Of a DNA stretch of 64,000 nt, positions 34,106 through 42,420 are shown in pieces (within the stretch, counting starts at the first letter, position 1; each line of letters starts with the position of its first letter). A program made the translations under genes and the position numbers. The notes beneath the pieces were generated by a model, which had not been told where the DNA came from, did no database searches, and worked only from the letters and a program-made list of their open reading frames with translations. Source of the DNA: Halobacteriales archaeon QH_7_66_36 (lineage in GTDB: Archaea > Halobacteriota > Halobacteria > Halobacteriales > Haloarculaceae); contig PXQV01000014.1 in assembly GCA_003021175.1 (NCBI GenBank), positions 124,001 through 188,000 of the forward strand, written 5' to 3'.

Positions 34106-34582
34106 ATGACGACAGCCGAGAAACGAACGCGGAGCGAGGAACAGCGCGACGAGGGATTTCTGCTCGGAAGCGCGGTGGTCGCCCTCGCGGGATGTCTGCT
34201 CGCGACGATCACCCCGCTGGCTGTGAGTGCGCCGACGGCATTCGTCGGGAGCGTCGGGTCGAGCGGGCTGTTAGGCATCGTGTTCGCGGCGCAGAACCTC
34301 CGCCTGTTCCGTCGTGACGGTATCGTCGCGCTCGCGCCGGCCGCCCTCACGACGACGTTCGGCGTCTGGTTCATGGCCGCGCCGCTGCTCTACAGCGTCG
34401 GATTCGTCGCGACGGCCGGCACGCAGTTGGCCGGCCTGCTCACGGCTGTGTTCGCCACGTACATGACTGTCGGCCCGATTCACCACGACCCGGTGATCGA
34501 CCGACGGCGCGTTACAGCGTGTACTCGTCGTCGGGGTCGGTGTCTGCGGCGGGGTCGACCTGATCGTCGGTGGCCTGCGTGA
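34106..34582 (+). CDS. four-span membrane protein, C-terminus overlapping a convergent gene
   Basis: 158-residue reading frame from ATG 34106 (MTTAEKRTRSEEQ). Four hydrophobic spans (about 21-42, 45-68, 83-103, 110-130), including GVWFMAAPLLYSVGF that is reminiscent of SPW-repeat proteins. After MTVGPIHHDPVIDRRR the tail turns into Arg/Cys-rich sequence (TACTRRRGRCLRRGR) that is the antisense of the next gene for 71 bases, suggesting the natural stop has been lost or shifted. Function unknown. Confidence 0.72.
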   Translation: MTTAEKRTRSEEQRDEGFLLGSAVVALAGCLLATITPLAVSAPTAFVGSVGSSGLLGIVFAAQNLRLFRRDGIVALAPAALTTTFGVWFMAAPLLYSVGFVATAGTQLAGLLTAVFATYMTVGPIHHDPVIDRRRVTACTRRRGRCLRRGRPDRRWPA

Positions 34583-34754
34583 ACAGGTCCTCGCCGGGTT
34601 CACGGCCGGGATCGTCGTTAGTGTCGAAGGCGGTGAGTCCGAGCGTGAGCAGTTCCTCGACGGCCTCGTCTCGGTTGATGAACTCTCCCTGCTGAACGAA
34701 CCGGTCTATCTCGCTGTCGATACGGTCCGGGAGATTGATCTTCATGTCGGACAT
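34512..34754 (-). CDS. ribbon-helix-helix-like small protein (DUF7120-like)
   Basis: 80-residue protein beginning MSDMKINLPDRIDSEIDRFVQQ, a short beta strand followed by helices typical of CopG/ParD-type ribbon-helix-helix domains (dimeric DNA-binding), then NRDEAVEELLTLGL and a very acidic tail ending DPDDEYTL. ATG 34754 is preferred; 34745 (MKINLPD) is also possible. The strand-helix-helix pattern predicts a DNA-binding regulator or antitoxin-like protein, but no toxin gene is next to it. A 32-codon gene lies immediately upstream on the same strand. Confidence 0.82.
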   Translation of the reverse strand: MSDMKINLPDRIDSEIDRFVQQGEFINRDEAVEELLTLGLTAFDTNDDPGREPGEDLFTQATDDQVDPAADTDPDDEYTL

Positions 34755-34809
34755 GACGGTCACTCGGCGCGTCTGCCTTTTCAATGTACGGCTCGGTCCA
34801 GCCGGACGG

Positions 34810-34908
34810 TCACTCGCCGCCGCGCGCCCAGACGTCGGTGATGCTCTCTCCGGTTGGCGGTGTGTGGCTGATGTCTTTCGGGCGGTCGCTGGCGTCGTTA
34901 GAATCCAT
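34810..34908 (-). CDS. 32-residue acidic microprotein
   Basis: Frame of 33 codons beginning MDSNDASDRPKDISHTPPTG and ending VWARGGE. High GC third-position use and a hydrophilic, haloarchaeal composition favour coding. It is 55 bases upstream of, and on the same strand as, the ribbon-helix-helix gene. No clear TATA box. The segment from 34909 to 35020 is AT-rich and carries the promoter of the rightward pilin-like gene. Function unknown and coding unproven. Confidence 0.5.
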   Translation of the reverse strand: MDSNDASDRPKDISHTPPTGESITDVWARGGE

Positions 34909-35020
34909 GTGACGGAGTCACATTCCTATCGCACTTGAACCTACGTACGAACCTCGTATTACTATTAATGTCGTATAATGAAAAGCCGAGGCGGCCGCCG
35001 CACTTATTAGCGAGAATTTC

Positions 35021-36526
35021 ATGTATCACACAGTGAACCCGACGGAACGCGCCCAGTCGGCACCGCTCGGTGTCGCGTTGCTGTTGGGGATAACTATCCT
35101 CGGGACGACTGCGGTGGTCGGACTTGGCGGGGTAGCACTAACTGATGCACAGGAGAGTTCCAATCTCGCGCGCGCCGAGCAGTCGCTAACACAGTTCGAC
35201 TCGCAGGCCGCACAGGTCGCGCTCGGGGATCCTACGGTCCGGACGACGAACTTCGGCCGTGTCGACGGGGAGTTCAGGGTGAACCCCCTCTCCGAACCAG
35301 ACTCCGGAACGATAACCATCACCCACGTCGACTACGACGGGTCAAGCAACCACGTGCTCTACACGGGCGATTTAGGCTCGGTCGTCTACGAGAACGGTGG
35401 AACCGAAATCGCGTATCAGGGCGGGGGAATCTGGCTCCGCGAGGAGGACGGGGGTGCTCGGATGATCTCACCCCCGGAGTTCCACTACCGGCAGGGAGCC
35501 CTCACGTTCCCAGTCATCCAGACGACCGGCTCGGCTGCCGTCTCCGGCTCACCGGATGCTACCATCTCGCGGGCAGCGGACACCGGCCGGAAGTTTCCCG
35601 ACCCGAGCTCCTCGTATCCGGATCCGGACGGCGACCCGTACCAGAACCCGATAGAGAACGGTTATGTCACCGTCACGGTCGAAAGCGACTACTACGAAGG
35701 GTGGGCCAAGTATTTCCGCACCCGCACTGACGGGACGGTGACCGTTGATGACGCGAACCAACGAGTCACGCTCGAGCTGTCGACGCTGGGGGCGACAGGG
35801 AGCTTCGGTATCCCGAGCGACTCGGCGAACGGCGGCGGATCACAGGAGGTCCAAGGACTCGGTGATGGGCACTCCTTGACCGACTACATCTTCCGTATCT
35901 TCCCGAAGGACGATCAAGAGTCGGCGTTCAACAACCTTCGGTGGTCGATGTACGTCAACGAGGGAAGCAAGAAGTTTGAGGTTGCCCTGAGGGCTAACGG
36001 TAACTCCGGGTGTGGTGACGCAGTCGACTTCGCCATCTATTACAGCGACGACGCTCACAGTAGCTACGAAGGCTGGGAGGGGTCGGAAACCGTGTCGTGC
36101 TCTGATGTCGACGGCGACGGGAACGACGAATACTACATCGATGTCGACTTGGTCGATGGAACCGCTGGGCCCGACCTGACCTACAGTTCACTGTCCGGGA
36201 GCCAGTTGGCACACTACAAGAGCGACGTGTCAGGTGCGAGCTTCCAAGACCCCGGTACGCTTCCGGGCCACTCATCGGGCACCCACACGAGCGACCGTGA
36301 TTACGATTCCAGCGTTCCCGACACCGAAACTCGGGACTTCGTCGTGGCCCACTACTTCGCCGAACTCGGGCCGAACTTCGAACTGAAGGTCGAGGACCAG
36401 CAGAACGGGAACGCGGCGGGCGTTGACGAGTCCTCGTCACAGGGGTACATCGATTACGGCGGCGGTGGGCAGGTGGTCACGTTCCTTCACGTCACCGAGA
36501 ACCGTATCGAGGTCGACCTCGATTAG
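35021..36526 (+). CDS. pilin-like secreted protein (DUF7289-like), convergent to the pilus operon
   Basis: 501 residues. The N-terminus is type III signal-like: ERAQSAPLGVALLLGITILGT, a hydrophobic helix of the archaeal pilin/archaellin class. The rest is a large Ser/Thr/Gly/Asp-rich beta-domain containing QVALGDPTVRTTNFGRVDGE and later GDGHSLTDYIFRIFPKDD, with several Cys (GNSGCGDAVDF; ETVSCSDVDGDG). It ends tail to tail with the pilus operon, overlapping by 4 bases. Codon use is less GC-rich than average. Likely a surface or pilus-associated subunit. Confidence 0.88.
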   Translation: MYHTVNPTERAQSAPLGVALLLGITILGTTAVVGLGGVALTDAQESSNLARAEQSLTQFDSQAAQVALGDPTVRTTNFGRVDGEFRVNPLSEPDSGTITITHVDYDGSSNHVLYTGDLGSVVYENGGTEIAYQGGGIWLREEDGGARMISPPEFHYRQGALTFPVIQTTGSAAVSGSPDATISRAADTGRKFPDPSSSYPDPDGDPYQNPIENGYVTVTVESDYYEGWAKYFRTRTDGTVTVDDANQRVTLELSTLGATGSFGIPSDSANGGGSQEVQGLGDGHSLTDYIFRIFPKDDQESAFNNLRWSMYVNEGSKKFEVALRANGNSGCGDAVDFAIYYSDDAHSSYEGWEGSETVSCSDVDGDGNDEYYIDVDLVDGTAGPDLTYSSLSGSQLAHYKSDVSGASFQDPGTLPGHSSGTHTSDRDYDSSVPDTETRDFVVAHYFAELGPNFELKVEDQQNGNAAGVDESSSQGYIDYGGGGQVVTFLHVTENRIEVDLD

Positions 36527-37329
36527 CTGACCAGTTGCGTCTTGATACCGGTCGATGTCAGGTAGAACTCGTCCGGTTCGAACGTGCAGACGACCTCGCT
36601 TCGGCCGCCACCTATGTCTGTCGTCTCACAAGGGACGTTGTCCCCATCGTCCCAGTCGGAGTTCGCCCAGTCGGCGCGTTCGTTGACGTACTGCTCCCAC
36701 ACCGCCGCTCTGGCAGTCGCCGTTTCGATAGTGAGTGTCACTTCGATATCGTTATCACGGTCCTGCACCAGCGTACTCTGACCGACGCGGACGGTCCGAA
36801 CCAACACCGTCGCGTCACCACCGACTGAGGTCGTCGTGTCGGATGTTGGCGACATCACCACGTAGCCGATGACGGTCTGCTCTTCGGAGATGAGCAGCGG
36901 CGGGGCCTTCTGCAGTATTGCCCCCCCGCGGTCGCTTCGGATGATCGCGCCGTTCTCGTACACGACCCGGGATGGACCGTTGTTGGTCGAGAACACCAAC
37001 GGACGCGTTTCGGAACGGAACACGGTGTCGTTTCCCGACCCGTCCTCGATATCGTTGACCGTCACGCGGAAACTCGTCGGCTCGGCCAGCGTCAACTGTG
37101 CGTCGGCGAGTTTCACTTCCGTCTTCCTGCTGGGCGCACCCTCGTTGTAGATGTCCGCGACGTTGTCGGCCAACACGTCGAAGGCCCGCTCGCCGTTGTT
37201 GATGCGTTCCGCGTCCCTCGCGCCTTCGAGGCCGCTAAATCCGGAGACGTACACCACGCCGAGTGACGAGACGACGAGCCCGAAGACGAGGACGAAGCTG
37301 ACGACCTCGCTGACACCCCGGTCACGCAT
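36523..37329 (-). CDS. pilin-like membrane protein (DUF7289-like), last gene of pilus operon
   Basis: 268 residues from ATG 37329 (MRDRGVSEVVSFVLVFGLVV), overlapping the upstream gene by 8 bases. One N-terminal hydrophobic helix of pilin class is followed by a globular beta-rich domain (LVFSTNNGPSRVVYENGAII; VLVRTVRVGQSTLV). Same DUF7289-like architecture as the convergent protein at 35021, so the two probably derive from one duplication. Minor pilin or pilus-tip role is inference from operon context. Confidence 0.87.
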   Translation of the reverse strand: MRDRGVSEVVSFVLVFGLVVSSLGVVYVSGFSGLEGARDAERINNGERAFDVLADNVADIYNEGAPSRKTEVKLADAQLTLAEPTSFRVTVNDIEDGSGNDTVFRSETRPLVFSTNNGPSRVVYENGAIIRSDRGGAILQKAPPLLISEEQTVIGYVVMSPTSDTTTSVGGDATVLVRTVRVGQSTLVQDRDNDIEVTLTIETATARAAVWEQYVNERADWANSDWDDGDNVPCETTDIGGGRSEVVCTFEPDEFYLTSTGIKTQLVS

Positions 37330-37765
37330 CCGAACGCACCTCCAGGTTCCCGCTCCCAGCGTCGTAGGTAACGACCACCTGCCCACCGGTCACCGTCGTC
37401 TCTGCGATGCTCGCCGTGAGAGCCATATCGACCTCGACGGTGACAGCTGGGTTACTCGTCGAGAGCCTGAGATAGGTATCAGTGCCGCCGCCGCCGACTG
37501 AGATACGGTAGCTGACGCCGACCACATCGTTCGGGAGCGACCGCTGAACAGCGAAGTCCGTGTCGCCCGCACCGACGAACCTGTCGCCTGCTTCGACATC
37601 GGCCGCGAGCTGTTGGCCTACCACCTCGAGTTCCGATCTGATGGCCCGTTCACGCTGATCCTCGATGAATCCACCCATACCGACGAGTAGCCCGGTAATA
37701 AGGAGTGTCGTGATCCCGAGCGTGAGTGCGTATCCGAGCGTCGTCGAGACGGCGCGGTTCCTCAT
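37322..37765 (-). CDS. pilin-like membrane protein (DUF7266-like)
   Basis: 147 residues: MRNRAVSTTLGYALTLGITT starts an N-terminal hydrophobic helix, followed by QRERAIRSELEVVGQQLAADV, a helical extension of the kind that packs in a pilus core, and a small beta-domain. Four-base overlaps with both the gene before it and (8 bases) after it. Interpreted as a minor pilin subunit; annotation as DUF7266 is from memory. Confidence 0.87.
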   Translation of the reverse strand: MRNRAVSTTLGYALTLGITTLLITGLLVGMGGFIEDQRERAIRSELEVVGQQLAADVEAGDRFVGAGDTDFAVQRSLPNDVVGVSYRISVGGGGTDTYLRLSTSNPAVTVEVDMALTASIAETTVTGGQVVVTYDAGSGNLEVRSDA

Positions 37766-39201
37766 TCAGGACACCCCGAGTCGTCACCAGGATCTTCGGC
37801 TTCGTGCCGCTGAGTGACCGTTCGAGTGTTCCCGCTCGAATCGGTTACAGTTATCTTTACATCGTATGTAGCAGGGAGCGTGACAGCATCCTGTAACGTG
37901 AACGTCCCAGACGCGGTTCGTTGACCGTCAATCGCGTCGTCGGAGGCCGAAGCTTCAGTTCCTCCACCTGAAATCAACTCGACTTCCACTAAATCTAAGT
38001 TGCCGTCGGGGTCGGCCACTTCCCAACTGATCGAAAACTTCGCATCACCCGAGCCACTCTGGTCGGTGACATCGAACCGCGAAACCCGTGGCGAGGATGC
38101 TCCCGCACTGAGCTCCTCGGACGCGATCCGAACGGATGTAGCGGACTCCACGTCGTCCGTCCGTGCATCCAGCTCTGCTGCACTCGAAAAGAGCGCCGGG
38201 GCGACGTACGGGTAGTTTCCACTTCCGATGCCGTCGCTCGGGCTGTAGTACGTCGATTTGGGATTTCCGCTGTCCCCACAGTGGTAGTCGTAGTTCGCCG
38301 CGTCCACGACGTCCGTGAACGGTCCCGCCACCCCGCTCAGGGTGCTGTCGTCCATGACTCTATCAGCCGTCAGTTCGTAGCTTCCGGTGAGTTCCTCGCT
38401 GTTGGAGAAATGGACAGTGTACGGTCCAGTCTGCTTCGCGATTGAGGCGAGCGGCTCACACGGGACGTTGTTGACCGTGCCGCGTCCGACATCGATTCGT
38501 ACCGGCGTGGCCGCGGGCGTGTTCGAACAAACGCTATACGTACCGGTGGCGGAATCGTACACGCCGACTTTGACATCCCCGGATCCGTCGTCGTACACAG
38601 CCATCCGCCACTCGCCGTCGTCGATATCCACGTAAAAGAACGGCCCCTCGGTCCAACTCCCCGAACTAAGTTCTGTCTCCACGTCGGAATCGCTGGGAGC
38701 GGCGTCGTCCCCGTCCGGGTCGACGCTCGTGACGACGAATCCGAACTCGCGAGCGCGGACACCTGGCGCGACGGTCCAGTCGGCCGGTGTACCGTCACGC
38801 GGCGTCAGCTTCGTGGTCTCGTCCTCGTCGACGACACGGACGCCGCGTTCGATGACCGGGTTGCCTCCGGTCGTCGCAGTGGCTACCGTAATGCCGCGCG
38901 CGTGCAACGCCCCGTACTGTGACGCGACCCCGCTCCACTCCCCGACGCCGTCGGTATACTCGGCTTCGAGCGTCGAGTAGTCTGACGCGGTGGCGGGGTC
39001 GTTGACACCGTTCATAAGCCCGCCGAGCCCTTCGGCAACCTCGTTGCTGGTTTCGATGGCGTCGCCACCCGAATCGAGCTGACGACTGGCGAGGTTCTCG
39101 GTGTAAATAGCCGAGTTGAGCACTAACGCCAGCAGAACGAGGGCGACGGCGAGACCGAGCCCCCCGACGACGATGAGCTGTCCGCGACGCCGTTCACTCA
39201 T
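37762..39201 (-). CDS. pilus-operon secreted protein with one N-terminal helix (DUF7261-like)
   Basis: 479 residues starting MSERRRGQLIVVGGLGLAVALVLL (ATG 39201; MATMSERR at 39210 is the alternative, but 39201 gives the ATGA overlap with the previous stop). After the anchor helix comes LVLNSAIYTENLASRQLDSGG and a large Ser/Asp/Thr-rich domain. Near the C-terminus an Ig-like PKD/cadherin-type segment (VADPDGNLDLVEVELISGG; TVTDSSGNTRTVTQRHEAED) is visible. Likely the extracellular major subunit or adhesin-like component. Confidence 0.87.
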   Translation of the reverse strand: MSERRRGQLIVVGGLGLAVALVLLALVLNSAIYTENLASRQLDSGGDAIETSNEVAEGLGGLMNGVNDPATASDYSTLEAEYTDGVGEWSGVASQYGALHARGITVATATTGGNPVIERGVRVVDEDETTKLTPRDGTPADWTVAPGVRAREFGFVVTSVDPDGDDAAPSDSDVETELSSGSWTEGPFFYVDIDDGEWRMAVYDDGSGDVKVGVYDSATGTYSVCSNTPAATPVRIDVGRGTVNNVPCEPLASIAKQTGPYTVHFSNSEELTGSYELTADRVMDDSTLSGVAGPFTDVVDAANYDYHCGDSGNPKSTYYSPSDGIGSGNYPYVAPALFSSAAELDARTDDVESATSVRIASEELSAGASSPRVSRFDVTDQSGSGDAKFSISWEVADPDGNLDLVEVELISGGGTEASASDDAIDGQRTASGTFTLQDAVTLPATYDVKITVTDSSGNTRTVTQRHEAEDPGDDSGCPE

Positions 39202-39839
39202 TGTCGCCACACCACCACCCTGACCTCGACGACGTTGAACAGCGGGCCGCTAGTGTCGATGTCTTGTGCGTAGAAATCGTCCCCCGCCGTCTCCAGTGTG
39301 GTCGTCGTCGGCTGTGCGACATCGAAGTTCGATGTGTTCCCGTCGTTTTCCGGTTCATAGAGCACGTCGTCGTCGTACAGCGTTACCATCTGGTTAGCGG
39401 CGACCGCGTTGTCGCTCGGCTCACCCTGATACACCATCCGCCTGCGCGAGGTTCCACCGTTGGATGTCCGGTACTGGGCGTACACGTTGAACGCTAACCC
39501 TCGGGTGGTGAACGCGTTCTCAAGTAGTTCTCCGAACCGGTTCGTCGGAGGACCGTTCGAGTAGAACGATTCCCCCGACGTCTGATGAAACGCGAACCGG
39601 CCGTCGTCCGACCCGTCGGCCACGTCGCTCCCGTACGCGACTGCTGGCTTCAGGGAACCCATCTCGTCGGCGGCCGCGAGCGTACCCTCGGCGACTGATT
39701 CCTGCTGGTTTTCGAGCTGCTGGCTGGAGGTACTGGCCGAGAGCGGCGTCACTGCAGTCACCTGTAACGCGAACACGAGGCTCGTAAGTAGGAGAACGCT
39801 CGCGATTATGCCCTCAAGCGTGTGCGCTTGGCCCCGCAT
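39198..39839 (-). CDS. pilin-like membrane protein (DUF7288-like)
   Basis: 213 residues starting MRGQAHTLEGIIASVLLLTSL at ATG 39839, which overlaps the preceding TGA (TGATG). The N-terminal hydrophobic helix (about residues 8-30) is followed by SSQQLENQQESVAEGTLAAA and a globular domain with FNVYAQYRTSNGGTSRRRM. The end, VVEVRVVVWRQ, overlaps the next gene. Interpreted as a minor pilin. Confidence 0.87.
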   Translation of the reverse strand: MRGQAHTLEGIIASVLLLTSLVFALQVTAVTPLSASTSSQQLENQQESVAEGTLAAADEMGSLKPAVAYGSDVADGSDDGRFAFHQTSGESFYSNGPPTNRFGELLENAFTTRGLAFNVYAQYRTSNGGTSRRRMVYQGEPSDNAVAANQMVTLYDDDVLYEPENDGNTSNFDVAQPTTTTLETAGDDFYAQDIDTSGPLFNVVEVRVVVWRQ

Positions 39840-40411
39840 CACCACACCTCCACAAGTAGTGACGCGTCCATGCCCTGATTGTCCGGCAAATAAACCAGCC
39901 GACGGGCGACCGACACGGAGCCGGAGTCCGACGGCGGGGAGCTACCGACACTATACGAGGTCCCTCCACAGGAACCGGGGGAGAATTCGGTTAACGCCGA
40001 CCCGTCGTCACACAGCGGCTGTGCGGTCCCGTCGTCGTTGAGGTCGGCGACGATTCGGATGCGGAGCCCGTAGGATGCGCCGTCGTGCGCCTCGATGCCG
40101 ACCCGTTCTGTGTGGCTCACGTCGTTCTCGAACCGGGTACACTCCGAGGGGAGCGGACCGCCCGTCCCGGTCTCACCCTCGGCGAAGAACGCCGTGGTGC
40201 AGGTAACGCTCAACGAGTACGGGTCGCTCGGAGCGCCAAGCCGGCCTTGCGAGAGGGAGTCCGCCACCCGGTTGGCGACGACTGGTTCCTCTTCCGACCC
40301 GGTCACGAACGGGTCTAACATCCCCGGAACGACCGTCAGCACGAACGCCACGACGATCAGGAACACGCTCACGCCGATAGCGAAATCCAACACGGTCTGT
40401 CCCCGGCTCAT
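39839..40411 (-). CDS. pilin-like membrane protein (DUF7287-like)
   Basis: 190 residues starting MSRGQTVLDFAIGVSVFLIV (ATG 40411). N-terminal helix, then VPGMLDPFVTGSEEEPVVANRVAD and a beta-domain with paired Cys (SVTCTTAFFAEGE; PSECTRFEN; QPLCDDGS; PGSCGGTS) that may form two disulfides. Overlaps the gene before it by 4 bases and the next gene at a TGATG. A pilin-like subunit in the PilB/PilC operon. Confidence 0.88.
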   Translation of the reverse strand: MSRGQTVLDFAIGVSVFLIVVAFVLTVVPGMLDPFVTGSEEEPVVANRVADSLSQGRLGAPSDPYSLSVTCTTAFFAEGETGTGGPLPSECTRFENDVSHTERVGIEAHDGASYGLRIRIVADLNDDGTAQPLCDDGSALTEFSPGSCGGTSYSVGSSPPSDSGSVSVARRLVYLPDNQGMDASLLVEVW

Positions 40412-42420
40412 ATGAAGATGAACACCAGCAGCGCCACGCTCGGCAGTATCACGGCGAACTTCATCCCGGCGAGCAGCGACACGTCCCGCACGTAGCCGGC
40501 GATGAACCCGGAGATGATTGCCTGTAGCGTGACGGCGTGGAAGAACAGCATCGTCAGCAGGTCGATGTCGACGTTGCCGCCGAAAGCACCGCCGCCACCG
40601 CCGCCACCGCCGCCCGAGGCCTGCTGTGAGAGCCCCGCCATCACGTCGAGGAACTTCACCTTCAGGATCGCCATGACGCCCAGCAGCGTGATGTAGGTCA
40701 TGATGATGATGACGACCTGCATCCGGGTGCGCGACTTGCGGTCGCGCTCGATGTCGTCCTGATTCTCCGAGGCCTGTGCGGCCGTCGAGAGCACCTGCGT
40801 AATCTGTGAGGAGGCCTCCTGTGCCTTCGAGATGAGCTTCACCGTCCGCGCGACCCGTGGGATGTGGTACTTGTTGTTGAACTCCCGGAGCGCCGTTTGG
40901 AGGCTGGTTCCGTAGTTCACCTTCGCGTGCATCTCGTCGAACTCCTCCGCGAGTTTCCCCGAGGAGGTGTCGGCGACGACGCGCAGCGACTCCAGCAGCG
41001 TCATCCCGGTGTCGTTCGCCGAGGAGAGCTTTCGGAGAATATCCGAGAGGTCGTTCGTGATGCCGCCCCGCGAGCGGACGTTCCACTCGTAGAACACGGT
41101 GAGCGGGAGCCCGTTGAGATACAGCGGCAGGTAAAACCAAATGAACGTTCCGCGGACGGGGGAGTTCTTCAGCCCGTCGATGCTCGTGGGCGCGACACCC
41201 GCTTGGACGAGGAAGAACAGTATCACGGCGGTCGGTAGCAGCGTCACCGCGAGTATCGTCAGCGGATTGTCGCGGAAGAAGAGATGCGGCCGTTTCAGCA
41301 GCTGCATCGTCTCGTAGGTTCCTTCCCGCGATTTGATGCGGTCGAAGACGTTCCAGCTACCGGCGTACCCCTCGACGAGCCCCAGATCGAACATCTCGCC
41401 GGAGGACACCTCAGCGCCCGCCGCGTCGTCACCGCGGAGGTAGCCGTCGCCGACCTCGTCCTGCACGACCGTCGAGACGAGCACGAGGAAGCCGGCCCCG
41501 ATGAGCGGAATCAGTCCGTAGACGGTGCCGTACAGCAGCGTCGTCTGGGCCTCGCCGAGCATCGACATGATGACGAGGATGATTATGAGCAGGAGCGGGA
41601 ACAGCGAGAGCGTCATGAACATCTCGCCGAACAGCTCCAGCGTCTCCAAGACGAGCTCCTCCTCCTGTTTGGAGGTGCGCATCTGTTTGTCCTTCTGGTC
41701 CTCGAGGAACTGCTCCATGTCCCCACCGGAGTTGATGATCGACAGCATGTCCGTGAGGAACTGCGAGAGTTCGTCGGAGGGCGTCTGGAGCGCCTGGTTT
41801 CGGATCGCCGTCCGGTAGTCGGTGTCGAAGTAGTCCGTCTCCAAGACGATGGACTGGAACTCCTTCGACACCTCGCCGTAGGTGTCGTCCGCCTTCGCGA
41901 TGGCCTGTAGAATCTCCAACTGATTCAGTCCGCCGACGGAGAGTGCGTACATGAAGGAGACCGAATCCGACAGGAGGACGTTGATTTCGCGTTTGCGCGC
42001 GTCGGAGCGGAGATACGGGACGGCGACCATCGAGCCGAAGCCGAGTCCGAAGCCGATCGACCCGAACACGAGGCCCGTGATGAGGATGAACATCGGTATC
42101 TTCAGCGCGTTCACGATGGACAACAGCCAGTCCGGCATCGGGAGACCGAGCAGGATGGGCGCGTCCTGTATGAACAGATTGGCGAGCAGCCAGCCGGTGC
42201 CGGTGCCGAGTATCCACAGGAGGACGCCAGCGAGCGTGCCGACTGCGAGCGCCCGCGAGAGATAGATTTCGACCGTCGCGGCCATCCGTGACTCGGCAAG
42301 TTTGTCTTCTATCGTCCCGACGAAATCGGAGTTCTCGCCGAACAGTCGCTGGTACAGCGGATAGAACGCGTCGGTGACCGTGCCGCCTTCACCCGTGCCG
42401 CCGCGCGTCTGTAAGCTCAC
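40408..42420 (-). CDS. pilC: type IV pilus/secretion inner-membrane platform protein (T2SSF family)
   Basis: 670 residues with about eight to nine spans and two T2SSF-type domains (for example GGDMEQFLEDQKDKQMRTSK and ANDTGMTLLESLRVVADTSS), the archaeal TadC/PilC platform that couples the ATPase to pilin extrusion. A Gly-rich linker (QQASGGGGGGGGGAFGG) lies in a loop near the C-terminus. The ATG overlaps the end of the ATPase gene by 4 bases. No variation from the family layout was noted. Confidence 0.93.
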   Translation of the reverse strand: MSLQTRGGTGEGGTVTDAFYPLYQRLFGENSDFVGTIEDKLAESRMAATVEIYLSRALAVGTLAGVLLWILGTGTGWLLANLFIQDAPILLGLPMPDWLLSIVNALKIPMFILITGLVFGSIGFGLGFGSMVAVPYLRSDARKREINVLLSDSVSFMYALSVGGLNQLEILQAIAKADDTYGEVSKEFQSIVLETDYFDTDYRTAIRNQALQTPSDELSQFLTDMLSIINSGGDMEQFLEDQKDKQMRTSKQEEELVLETLELFGEMFMTLSLFPLLLIIILVIMSMLGEAQTTLLYGTVYGLIPLIGAGFLVLVSTVVQDEVGDGYLRGDDAAGAEVSSGEMFDLGLVEGYAGSWNVFDRIKSREGTYETMQLLKRPHLFFRDNPLTILAVTLLPTAVILFFLVQAGVAPTSIDGLKNSPVRGTFIWFYLPLYLNGLPLTVFYEWNVRSRGGITNDLSDILRKLSSANDTGMTLLESLRVVADTSSGKLAEEFDEMHAKVNYGTSLQTALREFNNKYHIPRVARTVKLISKAQEASSQITQVLSTAAQASENQDDIERDRKSRTRMQVVIIIMTYITLLGVMAILKVKFLDVMAGLSQQASGGGGGGGGGAFGGNVDIDLLTMLFFHAVTLQAIISGFIAGYVRDVSLLAGMKFAVILPSVALLVFIFI

